This document shows, piece by piece, positions 21,007 to 30,243 of a stretch of DNA of 64,000 nt (position 1 is its first letter; each line of letters starts with the position of its first letter). The notes under the pieces were generated by a model that ran no database searches, was not told where the DNA came from, and was given only the letters and a program-made list of their open reading frames with translations. Source of the DNA: Tritrichomonas foetus (Eukaryota; Parabasalia; Tritrichomonadida; Tritrichomonadidae); the NCBI GenBank assembly GCA_001839685.1, contig MLAK01001259.1, positions 104,235 to 168,234 on the forward strand, in the 5' to 3' direction. Made by a program: the position numbers and the translations under genes.

Positions 21007-21492
21007 TTAAAACACAGGATACTCACCCAAAACTTTGAAACGGGCAAAACCACCAATGAAGAATCCCTGCCTTTTATAGAAAAGATTTCTTTCTTCGTCT
21101 TGTTCAGTTCCTGGTGATGGCTGAATCAGATACATTCCTTTAATGTTCTTTTCCTTGGCAATGTCATGAATTTTTTGGATGAGGGCTTTTCCTACACCTT
21201 TTCCTCGCGCTGCTGGGTCGACATACAGATCCTGAATTTCGGCCGTTTTTCCACCCATGGTAATAATTGGCGCGTATGTAACGAGGGCTGTTCCAACGCG
21301 TTTCCCGTCAATTTCGGCAATTAAAACTTCATTATGTTCTTTGTCTCTTAGAATTTCGTCATATGCTTCATCTGATCCGGGAACGTTCGGAAAGGGCTTG
21401 TCCATCTTGAAGCAAATTCTCATGATATCTCGTAAAGCGTTGTTGATGTAGTTAAAGTCATCTTTGCGTCCGTTTCTGATCGTCAGCGACAT
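21007..21492 (-). CDS. GNAT N-acetyltransferase, copy 1
   Basis: A 161-residue single-domain GCN5-related acetyltransferase. The acetyl-CoA motif A is LYVDPAARGKGVGKALI (R-G-x-G-x-G/A core), preceded by strand 4 (TAEIQD) and followed by a helix and strand 5 (KGMYLIQP). The motif FYKRQGF close to the C-terminus is motif B. The substrate cannot be told from sequence; small-molecule amines or protein N-termini are possible. It is a close paralogue of the gene at 22058-22528 (shared N-terminal GRKDDFNYI, EHNEVLIAE, GKRVGTALVT), so the two arose by tandem duplication. The ATG at 21492 matches the start of the paralogue; the open frame upstream lacks an ATG. Confidence 0.85.
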   Translation of the reverse strand: MSLTIRNGRKDDFNYINNALRDIMRICFKMDKPFPNVPGSDEAYDEILRDKEHNEVLIAEIDGKRVGTALVTYAPIITMGGKTAEIQDLYVDPAARGKGVGKALIQKIHDIAKEKNIKGMYLIQPSPGTEQDEERNLFYKRQGFFIGGFARFKVLGEYPVF

Positions 21493-21818
21493 TGTTGAGG
21501 ATTTGATCTTCGTGATTGAATTTTTCTTTTCAAATGCTTCAATTATTTGAACGATATCATTCAATATTTTTGAATACGTTTGAGTTAAAATTGTATTCAA
21601 AAAAAGTATTGTCTTTCTGAAAGTTCTGATATTTGTTCACGCCAATACCGCAGAACCTTTTTTATATTTTTGTGAATAAATAACATAATTAAGTGTATAT
21701 ATTTAGTAATTGAGCTTTATCACAATTTCTAACGATTTTAAAAGAAAAACCAGAAAATCATATTGAGGAATTAATTCCTATTAACTAATGTGCATAATAT
21801 TTGAATTTGGTTCTTTCA

Positions 21819-21899
21819 TTAAATGGAAAATTCATGCGTCATGATTTCTCGAACAGCCCCATTGATGAAACAGTAATCTTTTCGTCCATGTGTGACATG
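21819..21899 (-). pseudogene. Relic of a third GNAT gene copy
   Basis: A 26-codon stretch reads HVTHGRKDYCFING then AVREIM before a stop. This matches the N-terminal VRKGRKDDFNFISDAVRDIL region of the two neighbouring GNAT genes with one residue missing. No acetyl-CoA motif remains. It lies in the spacer between the two intact copies in the same orientation. Confidence 0.7.
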
Positions 21900-22057
21900 G
21901 AAATTTCTATAAACATTCAATTTTGATTATCCTTTTCAAAATTTCGGACCTATCAATAATGGCCGTACAACTTTTTCATTGAAATATAATCGAGGAAATA
22001 CTCAAAAAGTGAATTAATCAATTCATCGATGATTTATTTCGCGATTACTTTTTAGTC

Positions 22058-22528
22058 TTATTCTATTCTCATTCGACGACAGAATCCGCCGACTGTTAGT
22101 CCTTGGCGCTTATAAAACAGATTTCTCTCTTCATCGAGTTCCGTTCCTTGTTTCGGCTGAATCAGATAAACGCCTTTCAATTTCCTTTCTTTGGCAATAT
22201 TGACGATTTCCTTAATCAGCGCACTTCCAACACCAAGCTTTCTGGCGGAAGGGTCGACATACAAATCTTGAATTTCGGCGGCGCTTCCACCAAAAGTGAC
22301 TATTGGCTGAATTGTGACGAGGGCTGTTCCAACACGTTTTCCGTTCGTCTCTGCTATCAAAACTTCGTTATGTTCTGGATCTGCGAGAATTTTATCGTAC
22401 GTTTCTTCGGCGCCTTCGATTGGTGGGCCTTGTTCTTTTTCCCTGAAGCAAATTCGTAGTATATCGCGAACAGCATCGCTGATGAAGTTAAAATCGTCTT
22501 TTCGTCCCTTTCTGACTGTAACAGCCAT
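22058..22528 (-). CDS. GNAT N-acetyltransferase, copy 2
   Basis: A 156-residue paralogue of copy 1 with the same domain layout. Motif A is LYVDPSARKLGVGSALI; the first Gly of the Q/RxxGxG/A signature is replaced by Lys-Leu spacing compared with copy 1, but the GVG core is kept. The C-terminus is shorter and ends in basic residues (GGFCRRMRIE). A TCATCT initiator-like motif lies a few bases upstream of the ATG at 22528. The pair plus the relic between them form a small tandem array. The ligand pocket residues differ between the copies (PIVTFGG versus PIITMGG), which suggests different substrates, but this is inference. Confidence 0.85.
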   Translation of the reverse strand: MAVTVRKGRKDDFNFISDAVRDILRICFREKEQGPPIEGAEETYDKILADPEHNEVLIAETNGKRVGTALVTIQPIVTFGGSAAEIQDLYVDPSARKLGVGSALIKEIVNIAKERKLKGVYLIQPKQGTELDEERNLFYKRQGLTVGGFCRRMRIE

Positions 22529-22657
22529 TCAGATGAAATAAAATTTTTGAATACAACAATTGCATGTTTTATGAAAAAGTTTAATGTTTTCAGTGAAACT
22601 CAGAATTTTGAATAATTTACTCAGAAAAACATTGAATTTTTTGTTGTCAGATTTTTT

Positions 22658-23851
22658 TTATACTATCACTTTTTTAAGCACTGAACGAACAAGTTCTGGT
22701 GTGCCACAATTTCCACATCCAAATGGCTGACCTTTGTTTGTTTGTTCCATGACCATGTTTGTCACTTCATCGACATCATTTTCATTGATAGTCACTCCTT
22801 CCCAATCGGAGACTTTCTTTGCAATTCCGATTGAATCAATGAATTTATTCACATTTTCAAGAAACAGCCTTGCTTTATCTTCAACTGTTCCTTCATGCAC
22901 GTCGAAAATGAATTCAGCAGCAGCAGCAAATCTTTCTTTTCTTGCTTCAAATGTGTGTTCATAAAATACAGGCATGACCATTGAAAGTGTTGCACCATGA
23001 TCAATTCCATATTTCGCGGTAAGTCGGTCTGCAATATGATGAATTGAGAAGCATCCAAAACGACCAAGATTGAATAAAGTGTTTAAAGCAAATGATGCAC
23101 AAACGATCAATCTTTCATGAAGCTCCAATGAAGAATTGGGCTTGACAACTTCTGGACCAATTTCGACGAGTTCTTTCATGACACTAAACATGAAATTATC
23201 AAATAGCTTGTTTTCGTCAATTGGCGCCAAGACAAAATCAGCACAATGCGTGAAAGCATCAAAGACACCATTTCTGATTTGCTTCACTGGTAATGTCATT
23301 GTATATTTTGGATCAATTAATGAAAATTGTGGGTAACAATTCACATATCCAGTTGCGGCAGCTTTCCAATTGATTGAACGACGTGAGACAGAGAAGAAAT
23401 GATTCCATTCTGTTCCTGTTGCAGGAATGGTTAATACAGCACCAAAATATAATGGTGTTCCTTGGAACGATTTTTTGATGATAATTTCGTCCCAATAGTC
23501 AATATTTTCACCTTCATATGTTGCGGCAACTGCAATGAATTTGGTTCCATCAATGACTGAACCACCACCAACAGCTAAAAGTACGTCCGGTTTGAATTCT
23601 TTTACAACTGAAACGATTTCGACTAATCTGTCATATTCTGGGTTTGGAGGAATTCCACCTTCCCACCTCACTTCACATTTGAGTTTGCTGAGTGCATCAT
23701 TTACATCGCTTCGTGCGCCGTTCTTGTCAATGCTGCCTCCGCCAAAAAGGCAGAGAACTTTACTTTTTGGTGTGACGAATTTGTTGAGATGCTCTTTGAC
23801 TGCATCTTTACCGAATCCAATTTGTGCTCTATTTTGCCAAAGCCACTTCAT
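22658..23851 (-). CDS. Iron-type (group III) NAD(P)-dependent alcohol dehydrogenase
   Basis: A 397-residue protein of the iron-containing alcohol dehydrogenase family, closest in style to YqhD/butanol dehydrogenase. The N-terminus KWLWQNRAQIGFGKDAV aligns with the family start. Nucleotide-binding motifs LFGGGSIDKNG and AVGGGSVIDGTK are intact. Metal ligands are visible as Asp and His in GVFDAFTHC, the first His of IHHIADRL and the His of GIDHG. At the position where many relatives have a second His of the active site (GHEL) there is Asp. It would reduce aldehydes to alcohols in fermentative metabolism, in the cytosol. I chose the ATG at 23851 over the upstream ATG at 23989, because it fits the family length and has a TCATTTC initiator five bases before it. 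Confidence 0.9.
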   Translation of the reverse strand: MKWLWQNRAQIGFGKDAVKEHLNKFVTPKSKVLCLFGGGSIDKNGARSDVNDALSKLKCEVRWEGGIPPNPEYDRLVEIVSVVKEFKPDVLLAVGGGSVIDGTKFIAVAATYEGENIDYWDEIIIKKSFQGTPLYFGAVLTIPATGTEWNHFFSVSRRSINWKAAATGYVNCYPQFSLIDPKYTMTLPVKQIRNGVFDAFTHCADFVLAPIDENKLFDNFMFSVMKELVEIGPEVVKPNSSLELHERLIVCASFALNTLFNLGRFGCFSIHHIADRLTAKYGIDHGATLSMVMPVFYEHTFEARKERFAAAAEFIFDVHEGTVEDKARLFLENVNKFIDSIGIAKKVSDWEGVTINENDVDEVTNMVMEQTNKGQPFGCGNCGTPELVRSVLKKVIV

Positions 23852-23856
23852 TTGAA

Positions 23857-23863
23857 GAAATGA
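23857..23863 (-). promoter_or_regulatory. Initiator element TCATTTC
   Basis: Read on the minus strand, TCATTTC sits five bases before the alcohol dehydrogenase ATG. It matches the trichomonad Inr (TCA+1-Py-T/A). It predicts a transcript with a 10-base leader and supports the shorter protein start. Confidence 0.55.
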
Positions 23864-24199
23864 TGTGACCATTTCACTTGAGGATTTTTGTGAATGATTT
23901 TCTACTTTTTGATAACATACGATTTTTAACTTTTTAATTGTGCTCTGAATATTTTCCACAATCCACTTTTTGTTACACATCATTCTCATAAAAAGTCATT
24001 TAAAGGTGAATTTACTCGTCAGTATTTCACAAAATCATTCATCAATTTCTTATCCATTATTTATAAAGGTCAATTTTAACCAGGCAGATAAATTTGTTAG
24101 AAAAGTTATCTGATTCGTGTTTGAAAAAATCTCATTTGCGAATGCCTTTTTTCTTGTCATGAAGCTCAATTGATTTTTTTCAATCAATAAGTACCTAAG

Positions 24200-24625
24200 A
24201 TGTTCCGAGTAAGTAGTGAAATTGGTCGCTTCCAACATCCTAAGCAACGCATTTCCACACCTGGCGAGGCGAATCGGAACCCAGATAATCGAACATCAGC
24301 ACAACGCCAAAAATCTGATGAAGAGATAATTAAACAACAAAATAGAGAACTCATTCAACTAAAGGAAAGCTACACCAAACTTCGAGAACAATACCAGCAG
24401 GATAAAAGCAACACATCAATGAAGATTTTGGCACTCCAAAACGAACTCCGCGCTGAACAAAGACGAGTCGAAAAACTTGAAAATGAGCTTGAGGAACTCA
24501 TGCAGGCAGGTACCACCCAACCAGAACTGAGTGAGAAATCACCAAAAATCGTCGAAATTATTTTTGAGGTCATCCAGGAATATCACGAGAAGGTTTCAGC
24601 TCGCCGAAAACAATCTGATTATTAA
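24200..24625 (+). CDS. Small coiled-coil protein
   Basis: A 141-residue protein. A basic, Pro- and Arg-containing head of about 35 residues is followed by a continuous coiled coil (about residues 40-103; Gln/Lys/Glu/Leu heptads such as LIQLKESYTKLREQY). After a short linker comes a final helix (SPKIVEIIFEVIQEYHEKV). No domain is recognised. The spacing from the alcohol dehydrogenase gene, which is divergent, is about 350 bp. Codons are coherent and the start is the first ATG. It may be a cytoskeletal or adaptor protein. Confidence 0.6.
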   Translation: MFRVSSEIGRFQHPKQRISTPGEANRNPDNRTSAQRQKSDEEIIKQQNRELIQLKESYTKLREQYQQDKSNTSMKILALQNELRAEQRRVEKLENELEELMQAGTTQPELSEKSPKIVEIIFEVIQEYHEKVSARRKQSDY

Positions 24626-25075
24626 AGATAGCTATTAAATTACCAATTTTTATCAGGAATTCATACCCTTTTGTTAATGATAGACAATGCTTAGTCATCA
24701 CTTTTCGTCAGGTGAAGTAAATTGAATGGTTTACGTGACATTTCATTTCCTTTTCTTGATCTCCATGTTGATATTGCTTTCTATTCATGATAACTATGAT
24801 GTCATCCTACATTACTTTAGAATTTCATATCTAGTTTATATAAAACGAAAAAGTAATGTAATTCAATTTCATCTATCCAATCACATAGCCAAAATCTATA
24901 TCTTAACACACACAATGAGTCTTTTGGATTTCTGAGGAAAAAGAAAAAAACAACAGGACGAAATATCCGACAACTTCATTTTCTGTTGATGGTTACCAAA
25001 ACACTTTATAAACGTCCTCCTTTTTATTCGGTTTAGAAAAAGTTTGAAAAAGATCACGTTAGAAATTTCATCTCG
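24626..25075. other. Spacer before the NEK kinase gene
   Basis: No gene seen. A TCATCT initiator-like motif at 25068-25073 lies two bases before the kinase ATG. Confidence 0.5.
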
Positions 25076-28000
25076 ATGCAAAAATATGAACAAATAAAAA
25101 CATTAGGACAGGGTGGCTACGGAAAGGCCATATTAGCACGACGAAAATCCGATAAACAACAATTTGTTATCAAAGAAGTTCGCCTCACTTCTCTTGGTCC
25201 AAAGGATCGAGAAGATGCCATAAAAGAAGCAAAAGTTTTGGCCTCTTTGAAGCACCCATATATTGTCGAATACACAGAAAGTTTTCAGGAAAGAGGATGT
25301 TTATACATTGTTATGGGATATGCTGATGGAGGAGATTTATCAAAAAAAATTGAGGCCCGAGGAAATAAATTATTTACAGAAGAAGAAGTTCTACATGATT
25401 TTATTGAAATTGCACTCGCTATTAAATATATTCACAATCGTAAAATATGCCATCGTGATTTAAAAGGACAGAATATTTTTTTAATGAAAGATGGAACTGT
25501 AAAATTAGGTGATTTCGGTATCGCAAGAGTTCTAGAACATACTTTTCAAGTTTGCCGAACAAGAATTGGAACACCATTTTATTTATCACCTGAAATTTGT
25601 CAAGGAAGGAATTATGATATGAAAACTGATATTTGGTCACTTGGATGCATTCTTTATGAACTCTGCACTCTCAAGCACGCATTTCAAGCTGGAAACATGA
25701 ACCAGCTGTTAATGAACATTATCAGAGGAAATTATACACCAATATCTTCTCAATATTCACAAGATCTCAGAAATTTGCTTGATCGAATGCTCACAAAAGA
25801 ACCTGAACGTAGACCAAACATCAACCAAATATTGGCAGTTCCTTTTATTCAGAAAAGACTCAGTCAATATCTTGATAAAGAACTTCTAGAATATGAAATG
25901 AAACATACAATTTTGCATGGAAGAAAGCCTTTTGCTGCACCAACTATCATATTAAAGAAAGAGCCACCACCGCCTAAACCTAAACCTAAGCCACTACCAC
26001 AAAATCAACCAAAAAGAAGTTATTCTCGTGATTATAGCAGTGATAGCGATGATTACGATGATGAAAAAGCACGTCAATATCAAAAACAAAAAATGATGAT
26101 GTTAGAACAAATGTACAAAGAAAAACAACGTAAAATACAAGAACATGAAGCAGAGCTCGCTAGAAGAGCAGCAGCTCTCAAACAACAAGAAGCACAAATT
26201 GCAGCTCGTGAAAGAGCCATGAAACAACAAGCGAATAACCGGAATTATGACAGAAATTATTATGATGATGGTAACGATCAATCACGTGCATTTCTTGATC
26301 AAAGGAGACAAGCCTTAGCTAACAAAGAAAGAATGAGACATAACGAAATGTCAGGTTGTGCTGCAAGAGATGCTTTATGTAGTCAGTTTTCCAGTGATAG
26401 TGATGATGATGATTATTACAAGAAAAAAGGAAACCAAAGAAATAATAATAATAACAACAAGGGACGCCAACAATATGATTTAGATGAACAAAGAAGAGCA
26501 TTTTTCGAAAATCAAGCTCAAGTTCGTGCAAATCGTGAAAGAATGAGACAAGAAGAAATGAACGGAGGTGCAATGAAAGCTTTACTTCAACAAGCACAAA
26601 ACTCTGATTCTGATTATTATTCTGATGAATATGAGAAAAAGAAACCAATGTCAAAAAAAGAACTCCAACAACAAAAAGAAAAAGAAAAACTTGAAGCTAT
26701 TAAAGTTTACATGCGTGAACAAAGGCATCAACGATTAGTAAATCAAAATAAAGCACAAATGGCAGAAAATCCAAAACTAGCTCAACAACAACAACAGAAA
26801 AAATTACCACCAAAATATGAATATAGTAGTGATTATTATGATTATTATTCTGATACACCACCTCCACCAAAGAAGCAACAACCTGCCAAGCCAAAGTCTA
26901 AGCAAGAAATTGAACAAGAAGAAATAGCTGCTAGAAATGCTTACATGCGTGAACAAAGACACCAAAGGATAGAAAACCAAAAACGAATAGAGGCTGCTTT
27001 AAGGGCTGAAAAAGATGAGAAGTATAAACCATCTCAACCACCACCACAACAACAAAAACCACAACAAAAGAAACCACAAGATTACAGTGATTACTCTGAT
27101 TACGATGATGATCCTCCTCCTCAACCGAAGAAAGAAGTAAAAGAATTGAACTTAAAAGAACGAAACGATTTTGCGAGACAACAACGTCATTTAAGAAGGG
27201 AGTATGCTGCAAGAGCAGCTCAACAAGGTGCTATTAATATGGATCAAATCATCGCAGAGGAAGAAGCGAAACAAAGAGCCAATCCCAAACTTTTGGAAAA
27301 TAAACCCCCATCACCACAAGCAAATAATCAGCAAAATAATCAAGATTCCGATTCTGATGAACCTCCACCTCCACCAAAACCTAAAAGAGAATTGACTCAA
27401 GAAGAAAGAAATGCTTATATGCGTGAAGAAAGACATCAAAGAAGAAAAAATGCTGCTAAATTAAAGCAACTTGGTCCCATTGACATGGATGCTTTAATTG
27501 CCGAAGCCGAAGCCGAACAAAGAGCCAATCCAGAAAAACGGACAGATGCACCAAAACCTTCACAACAACAACAACAAAAAGCACCACCACCACAAGAACA
27601 ACCAAAACAAAAATCAAAACCAAAACCATCACAACAACAAATGCAAGTTGATGTGCCACAAATAGAAAATCTGCCACCAGTTGACGCCAAAAAGAGTGGA
27701 AGATTATTAAATCATCCAGCAAGCAGTCGAGGAAGTGAAGGAGATGCAACTTCTGCGATTAAAAGCGGAAGACTTCTTAACCCACGACCAGGAAACACAC
27801 GCGCGAATGATGATGGTGAAGTTACACCAAGAAGTGGACGTTTATTAGATCCACAAAAAACTGGAATTGGTTTAAGTAAAGTTTCAAGCTCAGCTGAGGC
27901 AAAGCCATCAGTTGCTGAAGCAAAGAGACAACGACAAAATCAACAACAGAACCAACAAAATCATAATAATTCTCCTATAAGTAATGGCGGATTTCTTGAT

Positions 28001-29611
28001 AAAGCTAAAATGAGAGAGCTTTTCCAAAAACAAAGAGAAGGAATTCGAAAGAATCATGATAAAATTAAAGCTGCTCAAGAAGGCTCAAGAGATCCAAACT
28101 TAATGCCTGCATCGTCAGTATCAGCAACTTCAACATCCAAAAAAATTCATCAATCAAAACCACGTCCAACATTTTCTGTCGCTAATGCAAATGGAACACC
28201 AAGTCTTAAAGAGCACAAATCAAGTCCAAAGTCGCATTCCTCATCCCATAATAAAAGTAATGATTCCAATAAAGATATACAACTTCCTCCAATTAACATT
28301 CAACAAGGCAATTCCCATTCTTCTAAATCAAATGAATCATCTGAAAAACGAGCGAAATCACCAAAAAGATCCTCAAATGCTTTCTCATCAACATCACCCA
28401 GGCACCATCATTCACCGAGAAATTCTCCACGGAATAATGCTAGTGGAACATCTCCACCAGTTAAAGAAGAAGACGAAAATGTAACTTCTCTGAAGAATAG
28501 CAGTCGTCCATCAAATCAGACATCACCACGTGAATCATTGAAATCAGTAATCAATTCAAATAACGAAAAACTGAATTCAACACGTGGTTCTTCAAATAAA
28601 AACGAGAAAAAATCATCAAGATCTCCAAGAGAATCAAAAAATGAAAGAGAGCCAAAAGAACCATCAAATCGAAGACACAGGAAACATTCCCCCTCAATTT
28701 CTGGAAACAGCACTTCTCCACTTTCTCCTCATTCAAAAGATTTATCTACAACTTCTTCCAATCGAAGATCATCTCCATCTAAAAGCCTATCTAGCACAAC
28801 CCATTCTCCAAGACACTCTTCACCATCTCACCGCGACAGTCGCAATCATGACAACAAATCTGACAACAAAACAGACACCAAGTCTGACACTCATGGAAAG
28901 CATTCTTCTAGGAAGATATCACCATCAAAGAGTAATACAATTAACCTGGAAAATAATGGAGGTAATAGCGCAAGGTCACGAAGATTACTTTCGAAAGAAA
29001 TTACAAATAATGTTGCCAAAACAGGAAAAATTGAAAATAATGTCGAATTCAATGACAATGATGTTGAAAATGGCGGTCCTAAACTTGATCTTTCAATGGC
29101 TTTAAATTCGAAATCAGCAAATGAGTTCCTTAAATCACGTTCAATCGTTCTCGAAAACTTAAATATCAACCTTGGTGATGAAAATGATGAAATCCAAAAT
29201 GAAAATCAAGAACAGTATGAAGAAGAAAACGAAGAAGAAAAGGAGCTTGATATTATAAGAGAAAGAGCTAATATTTTGAATGATGCTTTAGATATAAATG
29301 AAGATGAAGTCGAAGAAAAAGAAGATGAAGCGACTGAAAATGAACATAGTTTTGGATTCTATTTACAAAATAAGGTTTTGAATTTACCAATTGTAAGTGA
29401 TAGTGATTCACTTTCCTATCGTGCTGAAGCAATCCGAGCTTTCTTGGAACGAGAAATTGGACTTGACAATGTAATTGCATTGAAAAGAGCCGTTCTTGAT
29501 AATGCGAGTGATATTGTTGATAACATCTTAAGAGATCTTGAACCAGGAATTGTTGTACTTGCTCAACATTTGCTTATCCTTGATGAGAGTATAGAGAATA
29601 TGCCCATTTAA
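25076..29611 (+). CDS. NEK (NIMA-related) kinase with a 1,240-residue repetitive tail
   Basis: A 1,511-residue protein. The N-terminal kinase domain (about residues 4-262) has a Gly loop (LGQGGYGKA), VIKEV Lys, HRDLKGQNIF, LGDFGIA and GTPFYLSPEIC, all typical of NEK1-type kinases; it looks active. Residues about 290-900 form a low-complexity tail of Pro/Gln/Lys/Asp with repeated modules. Two copies of a RAFxxxRxxxxANxERMRxxEM unit are followed by four copies of a NAYMREQRHQR-like unit, two of which continue into MDxxIAEAEAxQRANP. Three SGRLL motifs (about 885-930) and one RRLL later recur. A Ser-rich region (about 1000-1300) and an acidic stretch follow. The last 80 residues form a conserved-looking helical end. 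NEKs in flagellates act on cilia, basal bodies and the cell cycle; the tail probably targets it. Confidence 0.9.
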   Translation: MQKYEQIKTLGQGGYGKAILARRKSDKQQFVIKEVRLTSLGPKDREDAIKEAKVLASLKHPYIVEYTESFQERGCLYIVMGYADGGDLSKKIEARGNKLFTEEEVLHDFIEIALAIKYIHNRKICHRDLKGQNIFLMKDGTVKLGDFGIARVLEHTFQVCRTRIGTPFYLSPEICQGRNYDMKTDIWSLGCILYELCTLKHAFQAGNMNQLLMNIIRGNYTPISSQYSQDLRNLLDRMLTKEPERRPNINQILAVPFIQKRLSQYLDKELLEYEMKHTILHGRKPFAAPTIILKKEPPPPKPKPKPLPQNQPKRSYSRDYSSDSDDYDDEKARQYQKQKMMMLEQMYKEKQRKIQEHEAELARRAAALKQQEAQIAARERAMKQQANNRNYDRNYYDDGNDQSRAFLDQRRQALANKERMRHNEMSGCAARDALCSQFSSDSDDDDYYKKKGNQRNNNNNNKGRQQYDLDEQRRAFFENQAQVRANRERMRQEEMNGGAMKALLQQAQNSDSDYYSDEYEKKKPMSKKELQQQKEKEKLEAIKVYMREQRHQRLVNQNKAQMAENPKLAQQQQQKKLPPKYEYSSDYYDYYSDTPPPPKKQQPAKPKSKQEIEQEEIAARNAYMREQRHQRIENQKRIEAALRAEKDEKYKPSQPPPQQQKPQQKKPQDYSDYSDYDDDPPPQPKKEVKELNLKERNDFARQQRHLRREYAARAAQQGAINMDQIIAEEEAKQRANPKLLENKPPSPQANNQQNNQDSDSDEPPPPPKPKRELTQEERNAYMREERHQRRKNAAKLKQLGPIDMDALIAEAEAEQRANPEKRTDAPKPSQQQQQKAPPPQEQPKQKSKPKPSQQQMQVDVPQIENLPPVDAKKSGRLLNHPASSRGSEGDATSAIKSGRLLNPRPGNTRANDDGEVTPRSGRLLDPQKTGIGLSKVSSSAEAKPSVAEAKRQRQNQQQNQQNHNNSPISNGGFLDKAKMRELFQKQREGIRKNHDKIKAAQEGSRDPNLMPASSVSATSTSKKIHQSKPRPTFSVANANGTPSLKEHKSSPKSHSSSHNKSNDSNKDIQLPPINIQQGNSHSSKSNESSEKRAKSPKRSSNAFSSTSPRHHHSPRNSPRNNASGTSPPVKEEDENVTSLKNSSRPSNQTSPRESLKSVINSNNEKLNSTRGSSNKNEKKSSRSPRESKNEREPKEPSNRRHRKHSPSISGNSTSPLSPHSKDLSTTSSNRRSSPSKSLSSTTHSPRHSSPSHRDSRNHDNKSDNKTDTKSDTHGKHSSRKISPSKSNTINLENNGGNSARSRRLLSKEITNNVAKTGKIENNVEFNDNDVENGGPKLDLSMALNSKSANEFLKSRSIVLENLNINLGDENDEIQNENQEQYEEENEEEKELDIIRERANILNDALDINEDEVEEKEDEATENEHSFGFYLQNKVLNLPIVSDSDSLSYRAEAIRAFLEREIGLDNVIALKRAVLDNASDIVDNILRDLEPGIVVLAQHLLILDESIENMPI

Positions 29612-30243
29612 GGATTATTTTATTTTTTTTATTGTTATATATTATCTAAAAATATTTAAATCTACATTTTTTTCTATTTCCGTAATTTTTTCAATGTATT
29701 CCATTGGATTCTGAATCGTAATCAACACCATTCAAAATCAAGAATATCGAATACTATATAAATTATTTATAAGATTAAAAAGGCAGGAAAATTTCTATAT
29801 ATATATTTGTTCATATCTTCAGAATTATTTCAGAATATCAGTCAATTTTTTAAAAATAATTATTCAAAATTTCAATCAAAACGGTAATAAATCAATAGAT
29901 TCTGTTTCAAGAAATCTTTGAAAATTTACTAGAAAAAGTTCACTAACATAGAAACATCTCTTAAGAAAAATTCGTATTTTCAAAGAAAATTAATTTATCC
30001 ATCATTATTCGGGAAATTCTGAATAAATCGTAACCTTGACATGAAATATATTGGCCTTTTATGCTTCTAACAATGATTCCAATGATAAATAATAATGTTT
30101 CATTGAAACCAAAAAAAGCGGCAAGATTTTATTCAAAAAGTTTATGATAAAATTTCGTTTCAACTTCGTTATTGAAAAAGTTTACCAAAACTTACCATTT
30201 TCAGTGAAAAATTTTCACAATTTAACTAAAAAAACGAGGATTT
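29612..30243. other. AT-rich spacer
   Basis: No gene seen between the NEK kinase and TTLL genes, which run in the same direction. Confidence 0.5.
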
